Made by a program: the position numbers and the translations under genes
Origin: an uncultured Clostridia bacterium
Lineage (GTDB): Bacteria > Bacillota > Clostridia > Christensenellales > UBA1242
Direction of reading: 5' to 3'
Assembly: GCA_946610655.1 (NCBI GenBank)
Contig: CAMOCH010000002.1
Span: 1 to 38,257, forward strand
Length of the DNA stretch: 38,257 bases
The notes under the pieces: model-generated
What the model was told of the DNA's origin: nothing
Databases searched by the model: none
Seen by the model: the letters and a program-made list of their open reading frames with translations, nothing else
Shown here: piece by piece, positions 16,790-25,749 of the stretch
Layout: every line of letters begins with the position of its first letter
Numbering within the stretch: the stretch's first letter is position 1

Positions 16790-17618
16790 CAAGTGTTAAT
16801 CTTCCTATTTTACCAGTTCTAAAATCATCCAAAAAACCACGTCCAGCACGCAAATAATCAATTTCTTTATTCTTAAGAATAAAGCCTCTATTTTTGCAAA
16901 AGCCGTTATATATCTCAATCAATTCTTGAGTTTGATCAAATTCACCATATCTATTTACAACATTTTTGGGAAATCTTTTGATTAAGTAATCAATGAGTGC
17001 AAATCCAAGCTCTTCAATGTCAAGAACATCATCTTTAATTGAGCCAACAAATGCAAGTTTTAACGCTAGATTTTGGTCTTCAAATTTTGGCCAAAGAGTT
17101 CCCGGAGTGTCAAGCAAAACAAAGTTTGATTGCATTTTAACCCATTGAGTCATTTTTGTAACGCCGGCTTTGTTTCCTGTCACTGTTTTTGCATTGCTTG
17201 CAAGAGCATTAATTATGCTTGATTTTCCTGTGTTTGGAACGCCAATAACCATAACCTTATATGTAACGTTAATATTTTTGTTATTGTTTTTTTCAATTTT
17301 TTCAGCAAGCATTTTTTTAAGCTCATCTAAAATTTTATTTTTAGATTTTGACTCGCTTGAAACCAAACTAATAACATTTTTCCCTTGATCTTTAAATTTT
17401 TGAACAAACTTTTTTGTTGCGTTTTCATCTGCCAAATCTGCCTTATTAAGCACATACAAAATTGGTTTATGCTCAACAATAGAATCTATTTTTGGATTGA
17501 AACTGCTTTCAGGAACTCTTGCATCCAAAACATATATAATTGCATCACAAAGTTTTGCATTTTTTTGCATTTCTTCAAGAGTCTTTTTCATGTGACCTGG
17601 AAACCAATTAATTATCAT
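16779..17618 (-). CDS. rbgA: ribosome biogenesis GTPase RbgA (YlqF)
   Basis: RbgA is a circularly permuted GTPase needed for late 50S assembly (incorporation of L16 and neighbours). The family start INWFPGHMKK is followed by the permuted order G4 NKADL, G1 GVPNTGKSS, then G3 DTPG within LLDTPGTLWPKFED, and a C-terminal ANTAR-like helical domain. I chose the ATG at 17618 (279 residues). The upstream GTG frame start at 17630 overlaps the GAGG ribosome binding site. Operon context is trmD-rbgA-rnhB-yraN. Confidence 0.96.
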   Translation of the reverse strand: MIINWFPGHMKKTLEEMQKNAKLCDAIIYVLDARVPESSFNPKIDSIVEHKPILYVLNKADLADENATKKFVQKFKDQGKNVISLVSSESKSKNKILDELKKMLAEKIEKNNNKNINVTYKVMVIGVPNTGKSSIINALASNAKTVTGNKAGVTKMTQWVKMQSNFVLLDTPGTLWPKFEDQNLALKLAFVGSIKDDVLDIEELGFALIDYLIKRFPKNVVNRYGEFDQTQELIEIYNGFCKNRGFILKNKEIDYLRAGRGFLDDFRTGKIGRLTLDEI

Positions 17619-17681
17619 TATATACCTCACCTCAGTATAGTATTATCACAGACATAGTATCCCAAAAAATCTAGCAAAAAC

Positions 17682-18353
17682 CTATTTTTTTATCAAATCA
17701 GGTCTTCTCTTTTTTGTTACTATTTTTGATTGCTCTTTTCTCCATTTATCAACAAGTTCATGATTACCACTAACAAGCACTTCAGGAACTTTAAGCCCCA
17801 TAAATTCTTGTGGTCTAGTGTATTGTGGATATTCTAGCAAATCATTAGAAAAACTTTCATCTTCTGCACTTTCAAGTTTTCCAAGAACCCCAGGAATATA
17901 TCTTGCAACACTGTCAACAACAGCCATTGCAGGAATTTCACCACCTGTTAAAACATAATCTCCAATTGATATTTCCTCATCAATAAGAAGTTCAATTATT
18001 CTTTCATCAATACCCTCATAATGTCCACAAAGTAAAATTAAATGTTCCTTTTTACTAAGCTGTTTAACTTTGCTTTGAACCAAGGTTTTGCCTTTTGGAG
18101 ACATATATATTTTGTATGCATCTTCATATCCATCAATACTAGTTATTGCGTCATATATTGGTTGTGGAGTCATAAGCATTCCAACACCACCACCAAAAGG
18201 ATAATCATCACATTTTTTATGTTTATCTTTTGAGTAGTCACGAATATCAATTATATTAATTTCAAGTGCTTTTTTGCTTGTAGCCTTGCCAATTAAACTT
18301 GTTTTTAAGGCTGAAAACATTTCTGGAAACAAGGTTAATATATCAATCTTCAT
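17682..18353 (-). CDS. trmD: tRNA (guanine-37-N1)-methyltransferase TrmD
   Basis: TrmD makes m1G37 in tRNAs reading CNN codons, preventing +1 frameshifts. It is a SPOUT trefoil-knot enzyme. Signatures: KIDILTLFPEMF at the start, FGGGVGMLM, LCGHYEGID, and the AdoMet-knot stretch IGDYVLTGGEIPAM. I chose the ATG at 18353 (223 residues), which matches the family N-terminus and has GAGG nine bases upstream. It overlaps the rimM 3' end by about 11 bases. Confidence 0.97.
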   Translation of the reverse strand: MKIDILTLFPEMFSALKTSLIGKATSKKALEINIIDIRDYSKDKHKKCDDYPFGGGVGMLMTPQPIYDAITSIDGYEDAYKIYMSPKGKTLVQSKVKQLSKKEHLILLCGHYEGIDERIIELLIDEEISIGDYVLTGGEIPAMAVVDSVARYIPGVLGKLESAEDESFSNDLLEYPQYTRPQEFMGLKVPEVLVSGNHELVDKWRKEQSKIVTKKRRPDLIKK

Positions 18354-18834
18354 AAACACCAACCTCAGAAAAAATCTTATTGTTTAGCACAACATTTTCC
18401 CCAACCTTTTCAATCAAGCCTTTTTTGTGACTGCACATAATATTTTTCTTTCCAGAAATATAAATAACATCTGCACTGCCAAAATTTTGTATATCAACAA
18501 TTTTACCAAGTTCTGTTCCATCGTCAAGACACGCAATCTTGCCAATCAAGTCAACCATCAAAAATCTGCCATCTGCAAGTTTTAGAGCTGATTTTTCAAC
18601 CTTAATAAACTTATTTCTAAAAGCTTCTGCCTGATTTCTGCTTTCAATTATAGAAAGTTTAACGGCATATCCACCACCAACTTTATAAATTTTATCAATT
18701 GTGGCTGGAGTATCTTCCACAAACACATTTTTTATGCTTGAAAAATCAAAATCATCATCAGAAAAAACAGAGATTTTAACGTCTCCATGAACACCTTGTG
18801 GTTTAAGAATTTGTGCAATAGTTATTTTATCCAT
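18343..18834 (-). CDS. rimM: 16S rRNA processing protein RimM
   Basis: RimM binds S19 and assists maturation of the 30S head. The N-terminal RimM barrel includes IAQILKPQGVHGDVKI, and the C-terminal PRC-barrel includes LIGKIACLDDGTELGKIVDIQNFG. The 163 residues are normal. It is the first gene of the rimM-trmD-rbgA-rnhB-yraN unit, with a promoter 20-45 bases upstream. The ylqD gene found here in Bacillus is absent. Confidence 0.94.
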   Translation of the reverse strand: MDKITIAQILKPQGVHGDVKISVFSDDDFDFSSIKNVFVEDTPATIDKIYKVGGGYAVKLSIIESRNQAEAFRNKFIKVEKSALKLADGRFLMVDLIGKIACLDDGTELGKIVDIQNFGSADVIYISGKKNIMCSHKKGLIEKVGENVVLNNKIFSEVGVYED

Positions 18835-18851
18835 TTTAATACCCTAAAAAT

Positions 18852-18880
18852 ATTATACTTTATTAAGTTGTTTTGCGCAA
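18852..18880 (-). promoter_or_regulatory. predicted sigma-A promoter of rimM-trmD-rbgA-rnhB-yraN
   Basis: -35 TTGCGC (18880-18875), a 17-nt spacer and a consensus -10 TATAAT (18857-18852) lie on the minus strand. It lies directly downstream of the khpA terminator, giving a clean transcription-unit boundary. Confidence 0.65.
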
Positions 18881-18889
18881 GTTATTTAA

Positions 18890-18915
18890 AAATAAAAACC
18901 ACGGCACTGCCGTGG
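18890..18915 (-). terminator. rho-independent terminator after khpA
   Basis: The GC-rich stem CCACGG/CCGTGG (18899-18904 and 18910-18915) is followed on the minus strand by a TTTTTATTTTT tract. It ends the rpsP-khpA unit seven bases after the khpA stop. Confidence 0.85.
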
Positions 18916-18921
18916 GTCTTA

Positions 18922-19158
18922 TTACTTTTTGTCTGTAAACTTAATACTAACTCTTTTGTTAACCTTTTTGCCACTGGTTCTAACAACAGTTCTAATTGCA
19001 TTTGCAACTTTGCCGCTTTTACCAATAACTTTTCCAAGGTCTGATTCAGAAACACGAACAAGAATATTAAATTCTTTATCTTGTTCAGAAACAGAAACTT
19101 CAACTTTGTCAGTATCTTCAACAAGACTTTTCACAATAAATTCAACTAATTCTTTCAT
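18922..19158 (-). CDS. khpA: KH-domain RNA-binding protein KhpA (YlqC)
   Basis: KhpA is a small single-KH RNA chaperone that acts with KhpB/Jag in post-transcriptional control and cell elongation in Gram-positives. The 78-residue protein has the GxxG loop in GKVIGKSGKVANAIRTV and the type-II KH N-terminal helix (ELVEFIVKSLVED). It follows rpsP by 21 bases, the conserved rpsP-khpA pair. The khpB partner is not in this window. Confidence 0.93.
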   Translation of the reverse strand: MKELVEFIVKSLVEDTDKVEVSVSEQDKEFNILVRVSESDLGKVIGKSGKVANAIRTVVRTSGKKVNKRVSIKFTDKK

Positions 19159-19179
19159 AATAATCTCCTTTAGTTAAAT

Positions 19180-19437
19180 TTATTTTGATTTTTTGTCTTC
19201 AATAGCGCCACTCTTTTTTAGTAATGCTTTAACAGTGTCTGTTGGTTGAGCACCATTTTTAATCCATTTTTGAGCAAGTTCATTGTTAACTTTGATTTCA
19301 GCTGGCTCAACTAAAGGATTGTATGTTCCGATTTGTTCAATATATTCACCATCTCTAGCTTTTCTTGAATCGCTAACTACAATACGATAAAAAGGTGTCT
19401 TTTTTGCTCCTAAACGAGTTAATCTAATTTTTAACAT
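19180..19437 (-). CDS. rpsP: 30S ribosomal protein S16
   Basis: S16 is an early-assembling small-subunit protein. The 85-residue sequence shows the family start MLKIRLTRLGAKKTPFYRIV, then DSRKARDGEYIEQIGTYNP and WIKNGAQPTDTVKALLKKSG. GGAGGA lies upstream of the ATG. It heads the rpsP-khpA unit downstream of ffh. Confidence 0.97.
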   Translation of the reverse strand: MLKIRLTRLGAKKTPFYRIVVSDSRKARDGEYIEQIGTYNPLVEPAEIKVNNELAQKWIKNGAQPTDTVKALLKKSGAIEDKKSK

Positions 19438-19467
19438 TCATTTATCCTCCGTTATTAATTTTTATAT

Positions 19468-19497
19468 ATCATACACGGCATTTGCCGAAATATGCAA
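19468..19497 (-). promoter_or_regulatory. predicted promoter of rpsP-khpA
   Basis: -35 TTGCAT (19497-19492), an 18-nt spacer and -10 TATGAT (19473-19468) lie in the 61-base gap after ffh. A small CGGCA/TGCCG inverted repeat lies inside the spacer. Confidence 0.5.
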
Positions 19498-19498
19498 A

Positions 19499-20821
19499 TT
19501 AAAATTTTCTACCAAACATTTTCGCAAGTTTTCCATTATTTGCATTTTTCATAAGTTGTTTGGTTTGCTCAAATTGTTTTATGAGCGAGTTAACTTCTTG
19601 AATTGTTCTGCCACTACCAGCCGCAATTCTTTTTCTTCTGCTACCATTTATGATTTCAGGGTTGGCACGTTCCTTTTTTGTCATTGAATAAATTATTGAC
19701 TTAAATACCTTAATCTTTGACTCATCAACGTCTTTAGGGTTAAATTTACCAGCCATTCCTGGAACCATCGCAAGCAAGTCTGCAATGTTGCCCATTTTTG
19801 AAATTTGTTCAAACTGAAGCAAAAAGTCATCAAATGTAAACTGATTTTTTTTGAGTCTTTCTTCAAGTTTTTGCATTTCTTTTTGGTCAACAGCTTCTTG
19901 AGCTTTTTCAATTAGAGTAAGGACATCTCCCATTCCAAGAATTCTCGATGCCATTCTGTCTGGATAAAATGGTTCAATATCACCAATTTTTTCTCCAATA
20001 CCACAGAATTTAATTGGTTTTCCAGTTACCGCTTTAATGCTGAGTGCAGCACCACCACGAGTGTCACCATCAAGTTTTGTTAAAACAACACCTGTTATAT
20101 CAAGCTTATTATTAAATTCTGTTGCAACATTAACAGATTCTTGACCTGTCATGCTATCAACTGTTAAAAGAATTTCTGTTGGTTTAACAGCCTCTTTAAT
20201 TTTAACAAGTTCGTCCATCAATTCTTGTGAAATTTGAAGACGACCAGCTGTGTCTATAATAACTGTGTCATTACCCATCTTTTTTGCATAAGAAACAGCT
20301 TCTGTTGCAATTTTAACTGGATTTATTGTTCCCTTTTCAAAGAAATCAACGCCAGCATTTTTGGCACCAATTTTAAGTTGTTCAATGGCAGCAGGACGAT
20401 AAATATCGCACGCAACCAAAAGTGGTTTTTTGCCTTGTTTTTTAAGCATAAAGCCAAGTTTGGAACACATTGTGGTTTTTCCTGCACCTTGAAGACCACA
20501 CATCAATATGATTGTTGGTGGATTTGGAGCAACTTCAAGTTTTGCATTTTCACTACCCATTAAACTTATTAATTCTTCATTAACAATTTTAATAACTTGT
20601 TGCCCAGGAGTTAAACTTTCTAGAACTCTTTCACCAACAGCCTTTTCACTCACATTTTTAATAAAATCTTTTGCAACCAAAAAGTTTACATCGGCTTCCA
20701 AAAGTGCAACTCTGATTTCTCTCATTGCTTCTTTAATTTCAAGTTCAGTAAGTTTTCCTCTTTTGGTAAGTTTTGAAAAAATGTGATTCAATCTTTCGCC
20801 CAAGCTTCCAAATAATGCCAA
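19499..20821 (-). CDS. ffh: signal recognition particle protein Ffh (SRP54)
   Basis: Ffh binds signal sequences and SRP RNA and docks with FtsY to deliver membrane proteins. The N domain (about 1-85) is followed by the G domain with GLQGAGKTT, DTAGRL and TKLDGDTRGGAAL. The methionine-bearing M domain includes the SRP-RNA helix SRRKRIAAGSGRT. The 440 residues are typical. The start is a TTG at 20821 with AAGGAG upstream; the protein then matches the family start (ALFGSLGERL). It follows ylxM by four bases. Confidence 0.97.
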   Translation of the reverse strand: MALFGSLGERLNHIFSKLTKRGKLTELEIKEAMREIRVALLEADVNFLVAKDFIKNVSEKAVGERVLESLTPGQQVIKIVNEELISLMGSENAKLEVAPNPPTIILMCGLQGAGKTTMCSKLGFMLKKQGKKPLLVACDIYRPAAIEQLKIGAKNAGVDFFEKGTINPVKIATEAVSYAKKMGNDTVIIDTAGRLQISQELMDELVKIKEAVKPTEILLTVDSMTGQESVNVATEFNNKLDITGVVLTKLDGDTRGGAALSIKAVTGKPIKFCGIGEKIGDIEPFYPDRMASRILGMGDVLTLIEKAQEAVDQKEMQKLEERLKKNQFTFDDFLLQFEQISKMGNIADLLAMVPGMAGKFNPKDVDESKIKVFKSIIYSMTKKERANPEIINGSRRKRIAAGSGRTIQEVNSLIKQFEQTKQLMKNANNGKLAKMFGRKF

Positions 20822-20825
20822 AAAT

Positions 20826-21167
20826 CTATTCTCCTTGTAGATTATTTATGATATTTTTCAAATTTTCTTTAATTTCAGATTGAGTCATGCCATCTATTTT
20901 ACTCATTAATGTTTGAACATTATTTTTCAAATTTTCATCTCTTTTAACAAAACCACATTTTTCTTCCATATCTGTGAGCAATTTTTCAGTTTTAATCAAA
21001 CTATCATGAACTGCTTGTCTTGATATATTAAGTTCTTCTGCAATTTCAAAAAGAGACCAATCTTCTTCCCAAAATTTAGAGAAAATTTCTTTTTGTCTAT
21101 CAGTTAAAAGATTTCCGTAATAATCTTTTAAGATACACATTTTAACTTCTTTATTAATATCAACCAT
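20826..21167 (-). CDS. ylxM: YlxM/p13-like SRP-associated helix-turn-helix protein
   Basis: YlxM is a small sigma-70-region-4-like protein encoded with ffh in Bacillota and reported to modulate the SRP. The 113 residues contain LLTDRQKEIFSKFWEEDWSLFEIAEELNISRQAVHDSL split over the first 60 residues, an evident helix-turn-helix. A lysine/asparagine-rich tail follows. GAGG sits very close to the ATG. It is first in a ylxM-ffh unit. Confidence 0.92.
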   Translation of the reverse strand: MVDINKEVKMCILKDYYGNLLTDRQKEIFSKFWEEDWSLFEIAEELNISRQAVHDSLIKTEKLLTDMEEKCGFVKRDENLKNNVQTLMSKIDGMTQSEIKENLKNIINNLQGE

Positions 21168-21204
21168 AATCCTCGGTGTAAAGCAAAAATACTTTACAGA
21201 GATT

Positions 21205-21233
21205 ATAATATAATATTAATTCAATTTTGTCAA
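21205..21233 (-). promoter_or_regulatory. strong predicted sigma-A promoter of ylxM-ffh
   Basis: A consensus -35 TTGACA (21233-21228), a 17-nt spacer and -10 TATTAT (21210-21205) lie on the minus strand, with TATAAT overlapping three bases further on. The leader contains a GTAAAG/CTTTAC hairpin just ahead of the ribosome binding site. Confidence 0.75.
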
Positions 21234-21247
21234 CATATTTTTTTATT

Positions 21248-22147
21248 TTATTCAAAAATACTATCAACAAAATCTTTTGCTTTAAAATCTAATAAGTCAT
21301 CTGCCGATTCACCAACACCAATATATCTAATTGGAATTTCAAATTCTTCAGCAAGTGATATAACAAATCCACCTTTGCTGGTTCCATCAAGTTTTGTAAC
21401 TGTTATATCAGTTAAATCAATAGCTTCGTTAAACAAATTAACTTGACTTGTTGCATTTTGGCCAGTTGTTCCATCAATAACAATCATTTTGTGGTAATCA
21501 GCTTCTGGAAATTCTCTTTCAACAACCCTATTAATTTTCTTCAATTCTTCCATCAGATTAACTTTGTTGTGAAGCCTTCCTGCTGTGTCTATTATAATAA
21601 CATCAGCATTACGAGATTTTCCACTTGATATTCCATCAAACACAACCGATGCTGGGTCTGCGCCTTCAGTGCTACTAACAATTTTAACTTTTGCGCGTTT
21701 TGCCCAAACTTCAAGTTGATCTGCAGCAGCTGCACGGAATGTATCTGCAGCAACGACCACAACCTTTTTGCCCATTTTATCATATTTTTGAGCAAGTTTT
21801 CCAATTGTTGTGGTTTTTCCAACCCCATTAACACCAACAACCATAATCACACAAGGAAAAACAAGTTTTTGTGGTTCAACATTATTTAAAATGTTGGTCA
21901 TAACATTTTTCAAAGCATTTTTACATTGGTCTGTTGTTTTAATTTTGTTTTTCTTAACTTCTTCTTTTAAAGTTTCCAAAATTTCATTTGTGGCTTTTGC
22001 TCCAATATCACTAGAAAGCAAAACATACTCAAGTTCATCATAAAAATCTTGATCAAGTTCATTTCCAGTGAAGGCATACTTAAGCTGTTCACTAAAACTT
22101 TTTTTAGTGTTTAGCATTCCATCAAAAAGTCTAGATAAAAACCCCAT
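21248..22147 (-). CDS. ftsY: signal recognition particle receptor FtsY
   Basis: FtsY is the membrane-associated GTPase receptor for the SRP. The NG domains are complete: GVNGVGKTTTIGKLA, DTAGRLHNKVNLM and TKLDGTSKGG. The 299-residue protein lacks the long acidic A domain of proteobacterial FtsY, as is usual in Gram-positives. It starts eight bases after smc, so the smc-ftsY order of Bacillus is kept. Confidence 0.97.
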   Translation of the reverse strand: MGFLSRLFDGMLNTKKSFSEQLKYAFTGNELDQDFYDELEYVLLSSDIGAKATNEILETLKEEVKKNKIKTTDQCKNALKNVMTNILNNVEPQKLVFPCVIMVVGVNGVGKTTTIGKLAQKYDKMGKKVVVVAADTFRAAAADQLEVWAKRAKVKIVSSTEGADPASVVFDGISSGKSRNADVIIIDTAGRLHNKVNLMEELKKINRVVEREFPEADYHKMIVIDGTTGQNATSQVNLFNEAIDLTDITVTKLDGTSKGGFVISLAEEFEIPIRYIGVGESADDLLDFKAKDFVDSIFE

Positions 22148-22155
22148 AATATCTC

Positions 22156-25100
22156 CTAAACAGCATTTTCAATTTTAATTGCATCACTAAGTTTAACAGA
22201 AACCATTTTAGAAACACCTTTTTCTTCCATGGTAACACCATACAAGCAATCAGCAAGTTCCATTGTTGGTTTTCTGTGAGTTATAACAATAAATTGTGTA
22301 TCTTTACTAAAGTTCTTCAAATATTTTGCAAAACGTTCAACATTTGCATCATCAAACGCAGCTTCAATTTCATCAAGTACACAGAAAGGCATTGGTTTTA
22401 GTTTTAATATTGCAAATAATATTGCAACTGCAGTAAGAGCCTTTTCTCCACCAGACAAAAGTGAAATATTGCTAAGTTTTTTGCCAGGTGGTTCTGCAAT
22501 GATATCAATTCCACATTCCAAAATATTGTTCTCATCTTGCAAAATCAGTTGACTTCTTCCGCCACCAAACAACTCTTTAAATACTTTTTGGAAGTTAATA
22601 TTAATTTGTTCGAATTGTTCTTTAAACTTGGTTTCCATTTGACCTGTTAATTCTTTAATAATTTTAACAAGGTCTTGTTCAGCCGAAGTTAAATCATTTC
22701 TTTGGCTAGCAAGATCGTTATATCTTGCTGACACAGTTTCAAGTTCTTCAATGGCATTAACATTAACAAATCCAAGTGCAGAGATTTGTTTTTTAACCTT
22801 TGCAGATTCTGATAAACCTTCTTTAATATCAAAGTCTTCTTGTCTGTAATTTACTGCATCACCATAAGTCATGTTATATTCTTCCCAAACTCTTTCTTGC
22901 ATTGTTTCAACTTCACTATCAATTTGAGTAATACGCATTTCTTCACGGCTTTTTCTTTCGATAATTCTTTGAATATCTGCAGAAAGTTCCATTTTTGTTT
23001 GGTCAGCTTCGTTCATAATCTTTTGTTGATTTGATTTGTATTCATCAAGTCCAGCAAGTTTGTTTTTAACTTCAGTAATTTTTTGCATACATGCTTGATA
23101 ATTTTCATCACCAGTAACATTTTCTAACATGTTATTGGCTTCAGTAATTTGCGTTGCATTTTTTTGATATTCAAGTTTATTCTCTCTATAACGATATTCA
23201 CTAACAGCAAGGTCGTTATTAAGTTTATCAATTTCTGCCATTATGCTAGAAATTTCACTACTTTTTTCTGTTTGCTTAATTTTAAGTTCTGTTAAATTAT
23301 CATACAGAGATTCTCTTTTCTTTCTAAGTTCATCAAATTTAGAATCAGCAAGTTTTTTGTTTTCGTTGGCTTCATTTGTTCTTTCAATACTTTTGCCAAC
23401 TTTTTGATTTGCAATATCATATGCTTCGTTAACAGCCATGATTCTATCAATCAAATTATCTTTTGCATATTCTGTTTGTCTAAGTTCATGCTCAAGTTCT
23501 GCAATTTGGTCATCAAACTTATCAAGATCATCACGCAAAATAACAAGTTCAACTTCTTTGTCATGAATTTTATTATTAAGTTCAATCAATTTTTGGTTGA
23601 TATCGTCTTTTTTAATTTTAAGTTCTTCAAACTTTTTAGTTTTTTCGGCAATATCACTTGCAAGAAGTTTAATCTCCTTATTTAAATCAGCAATTTCTCT
23701 TTCTCTACCAATAATGTTGCTTGTATTTTCTTTTCTGCTACCACCAGAAATACTTCCTTGTGGATTAATTACATCACCATCAAGAGTAACAATTTTTGCA
23801 CTATATTTAGTGATTTTACTTAAATTGACTGCATTATCAAGATTATCAACAATAACTGTTGAACCAAGCAAACTTTTGAAAACAGGTGCCAAGTTTTTGT
23901 CGTAAGAAATCAAATCACTTGCAACACCCAAAACTCCACGGCTGTTTAAATGGTCTTCAACAATATCAGGAAGATATCTTTCTTTCATGCTGGTTATTGG
24001 CAAAAATGTTGCACGACCAAATTTTCTTTCTTTTAAGTAGTTAACAATATATTTTGCATCATCTTCATTTTTGGTAACGATGTTTTGAACACTTGCACCA
24101 AGTGCCATTTCTATTGCAACTTCCAAATTTGCAGGGACTTTCATAAGTTTCGCAACAACACCAACTATCATTCCGCCAAGTGTTGAGTTTGTTTTTGCTT
24201 GTTCCAAAAGTCTTTTAACAGAGATAATATAACCTTCGTTTTCTTCTGCCATTTCTTGCAAGACTTTTGCACGAGAAAGCTTTGTGTGATACTCAACTTT
24301 CATGTCATCAAGTTCAAGACTTATATTATTTGACATTTCGGCATAGTTATTCAAATCATCAAGATAATTTGATTGTGTTAACTTATCTTGTGAAAGTGCT
24401 TTTTCAGCATCTTGAACGCTTTGTTGTGAGTTTTTAATTTTTGTTTCGTAGCCAGCAATGTTATCTTTTAAATCAGAAATTTTTTGTTCGGTTTCTGTTT
24501 GTTTTTCTGCAAGCATATTTTTTTCTGCTTGTAAACTAGAAAGTGCAGATTTTTCATCACCCAAATTTTGAAGTGACGCATAAATTTCTTCACCAGATTC
24601 TCTTGTTGATTTTTCTCCTGCAGTAAGTCTATCAACAATATCTAAATATTCACCATTAACTCTTTCAATTTGTCTTTCAATTTCTTGAAGCATAGTTTTA
24701 TCTGTTTGAAGAGTTTCAGTTTTTTCTGCAACCTGATTTTTTATGTTTTCACGAAGAATTTCATCTTGTTTAATTTGCATATCAATCTTTTGATTTTGTT
24801 CAGTAAGAGAATCAATTCTTCCTCTTATAACTTTTGCTTCACCATTTTGTTTTTCAAGTTCAACAGTATAGTTCAAAAGTTTATCTCTAAGTTCTTCAAT
24901 TGTTGTATCAAGCTGGTTAATGCTTTCTATGCTGCTGTTAAAGTCATTAACTGCTTTATCAAAAGAAGCTTGCTTAATTTGAAGTTCATCATCAATGCCA
25001 GCAATTTTTTGACGAATTTGCTCTTTGCTGCTGTTCGCATGGTCATATTGATAAACATAAATGTTCAATTCAAGATTTTTAAGTTGTTCTTTAAATTGCA

Positions 25101-25746
25101 AAAACTTTTTTGCATTTTCTGATTGTTTGGTAAGTGGTCCAAGTTGATTTTCAAGTTCATAAATAATATCATTAAGTCTTGTTAAGTTATCTCTTGTTCT
25201 TTCTAGTGTTCTTTCAGCCTCTTGCTTTCTAGACTTAAATCTAGAAATCCCAGCTGCTTCTTCAAAAATAATTCTTCTATCTTCTGGTTTAACAGACAAA
25301 AGACTATCAATTTTACCTTGTCCAATAACACAATAGCTATCTCTTCCAAGGCCGCTATCTCTAAGTGCGTCAACAATATCTTTTCTTCTAACTGGATTTT
25401 TGTTGATGGCATATTCACTTTCACCACTTTTATAAAGTTTACGAGTGAACACAACATCATCATAATCTAATGGAAAAATTTTCTCACTGTTATCAAAAAA
25501 TAATGAAACCTCACAATAACTAAGTGGTTTTCTTGTTTGTGTTCCATTAAAAATAACATCTTGCATATTGCTACCACGCATAGATTTTGCACTGTTTTCA
25601 CCCATAACAAATCTAATGCTGTCTGCAACATTACTTTTTCCGCAACCATTTGGGCCAACAATTGCAGTTACACCAGCGTCAAAACTAACATCTAGTTTAT
25701 CTGCAAAAGATTTAAACCCATATATTTCCATCTTTTTAAATTTCAT
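22156..25746 (-). CDS. smc: chromosome segregation ATPase SMC
   Basis: SMC forms the condensin-like complex with ScpA/ScpB that compacts and segregates the chromosome. Walker A GPNGCGKSN is at residues about 32-40. Two long coiled coils flank a hinge around residues 500-670 (GGMIVGVVAKLM and GGSRKE regions). The C-terminal head has the signature LSGGEKALTA and Walker B FCVLDEIEAAFDDAN. The 1196 residues are full length. It starts three bases after rnc. Confidence 0.98.
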   Translation of the reverse strand: MKFKKMEIYGFKSFADKLDVSFDAGVTAIVGPNGCGKSNVADSIRFVMGENSAKSMRGSNMQDVIFNGTQTRKPLSYCEVSLFFDNSEKIFPLDYDDVVFTRKLYKSGESEYAINKNPVRRKDIVDALRDSGLGRDSYCVIGQGKIDSLLSVKPEDRRIIFEEAAGISRFKSRKQEAERTLERTRDNLTRLNDIIYELENQLGPLTKQSENAKKFLQFKEQLKNLELNIYVYQYDHANSSKEQIRQKIAGIDDELQIKQASFDKAVNDFNSSIESINQLDTTIEELRDKLLNYTVELEKQNGEAKVIRGRIDSLTEQNQKIDMQIKQDEILRENIKNQVAEKTETLQTDKTMLQEIERQIERVNGEYLDIVDRLTAGEKSTRESGEEIYASLQNLGDEKSALSSLQAEKNMLAEKQTETEQKISDLKDNIAGYETKIKNSQQSVQDAEKALSQDKLTQSNYLDDLNNYAEMSNNISLELDDMKVEYHTKLSRAKVLQEMAEENEGYIISVKRLLEQAKTNSTLGGMIVGVVAKLMKVPANLEVAIEMALGASVQNIVTKNEDDAKYIVNYLKERKFGRATFLPITSMKERYLPDIVEDHLNSRGVLGVASDLISYDKNLAPVFKSLLGSTVIVDNLDNAVNLSKITKYSAKIVTLDGDVINPQGSISGGSRKENTSNIIGREREIADLNKEIKLLASDIAEKTKKFEELKIKKDDINQKLIELNNKIHDKEVELVILRDDLDKFDDQIAELEHELRQTEYAKDNLIDRIMAVNEAYDIANQKVGKSIERTNEANENKKLADSKFDELRKKRESLYDNLTELKIKQTEKSSEISSIMAEIDKLNNDLAVSEYRYRENKLEYQKNATQITEANNMLENVTGDENYQACMQKITEVKNKLAGLDEYKSNQQKIMNEADQTKMELSADIQRIIERKSREEMRITQIDSEVETMQERVWEEYNMTYGDAVNYRQEDFDIKEGLSESAKVKKQISALGFVNVNAIEELETVSARYNDLASQRNDLTSAEQDLVKIIKELTGQMETKFKEQFEQININFQKVFKELFGGGRSQLILQDENNILECGIDIIAEPPGKKLSNISLLSGGEKALTAVAILFAILKLKPMPFCVLDEIEAAFDDANVERFAKYLKNFSKDTQFIVITHRKPTMELADCLYGVTMEEKGVSKMVSVKLSDAIKIENAV

Positions 25747-25749
25747 TTT

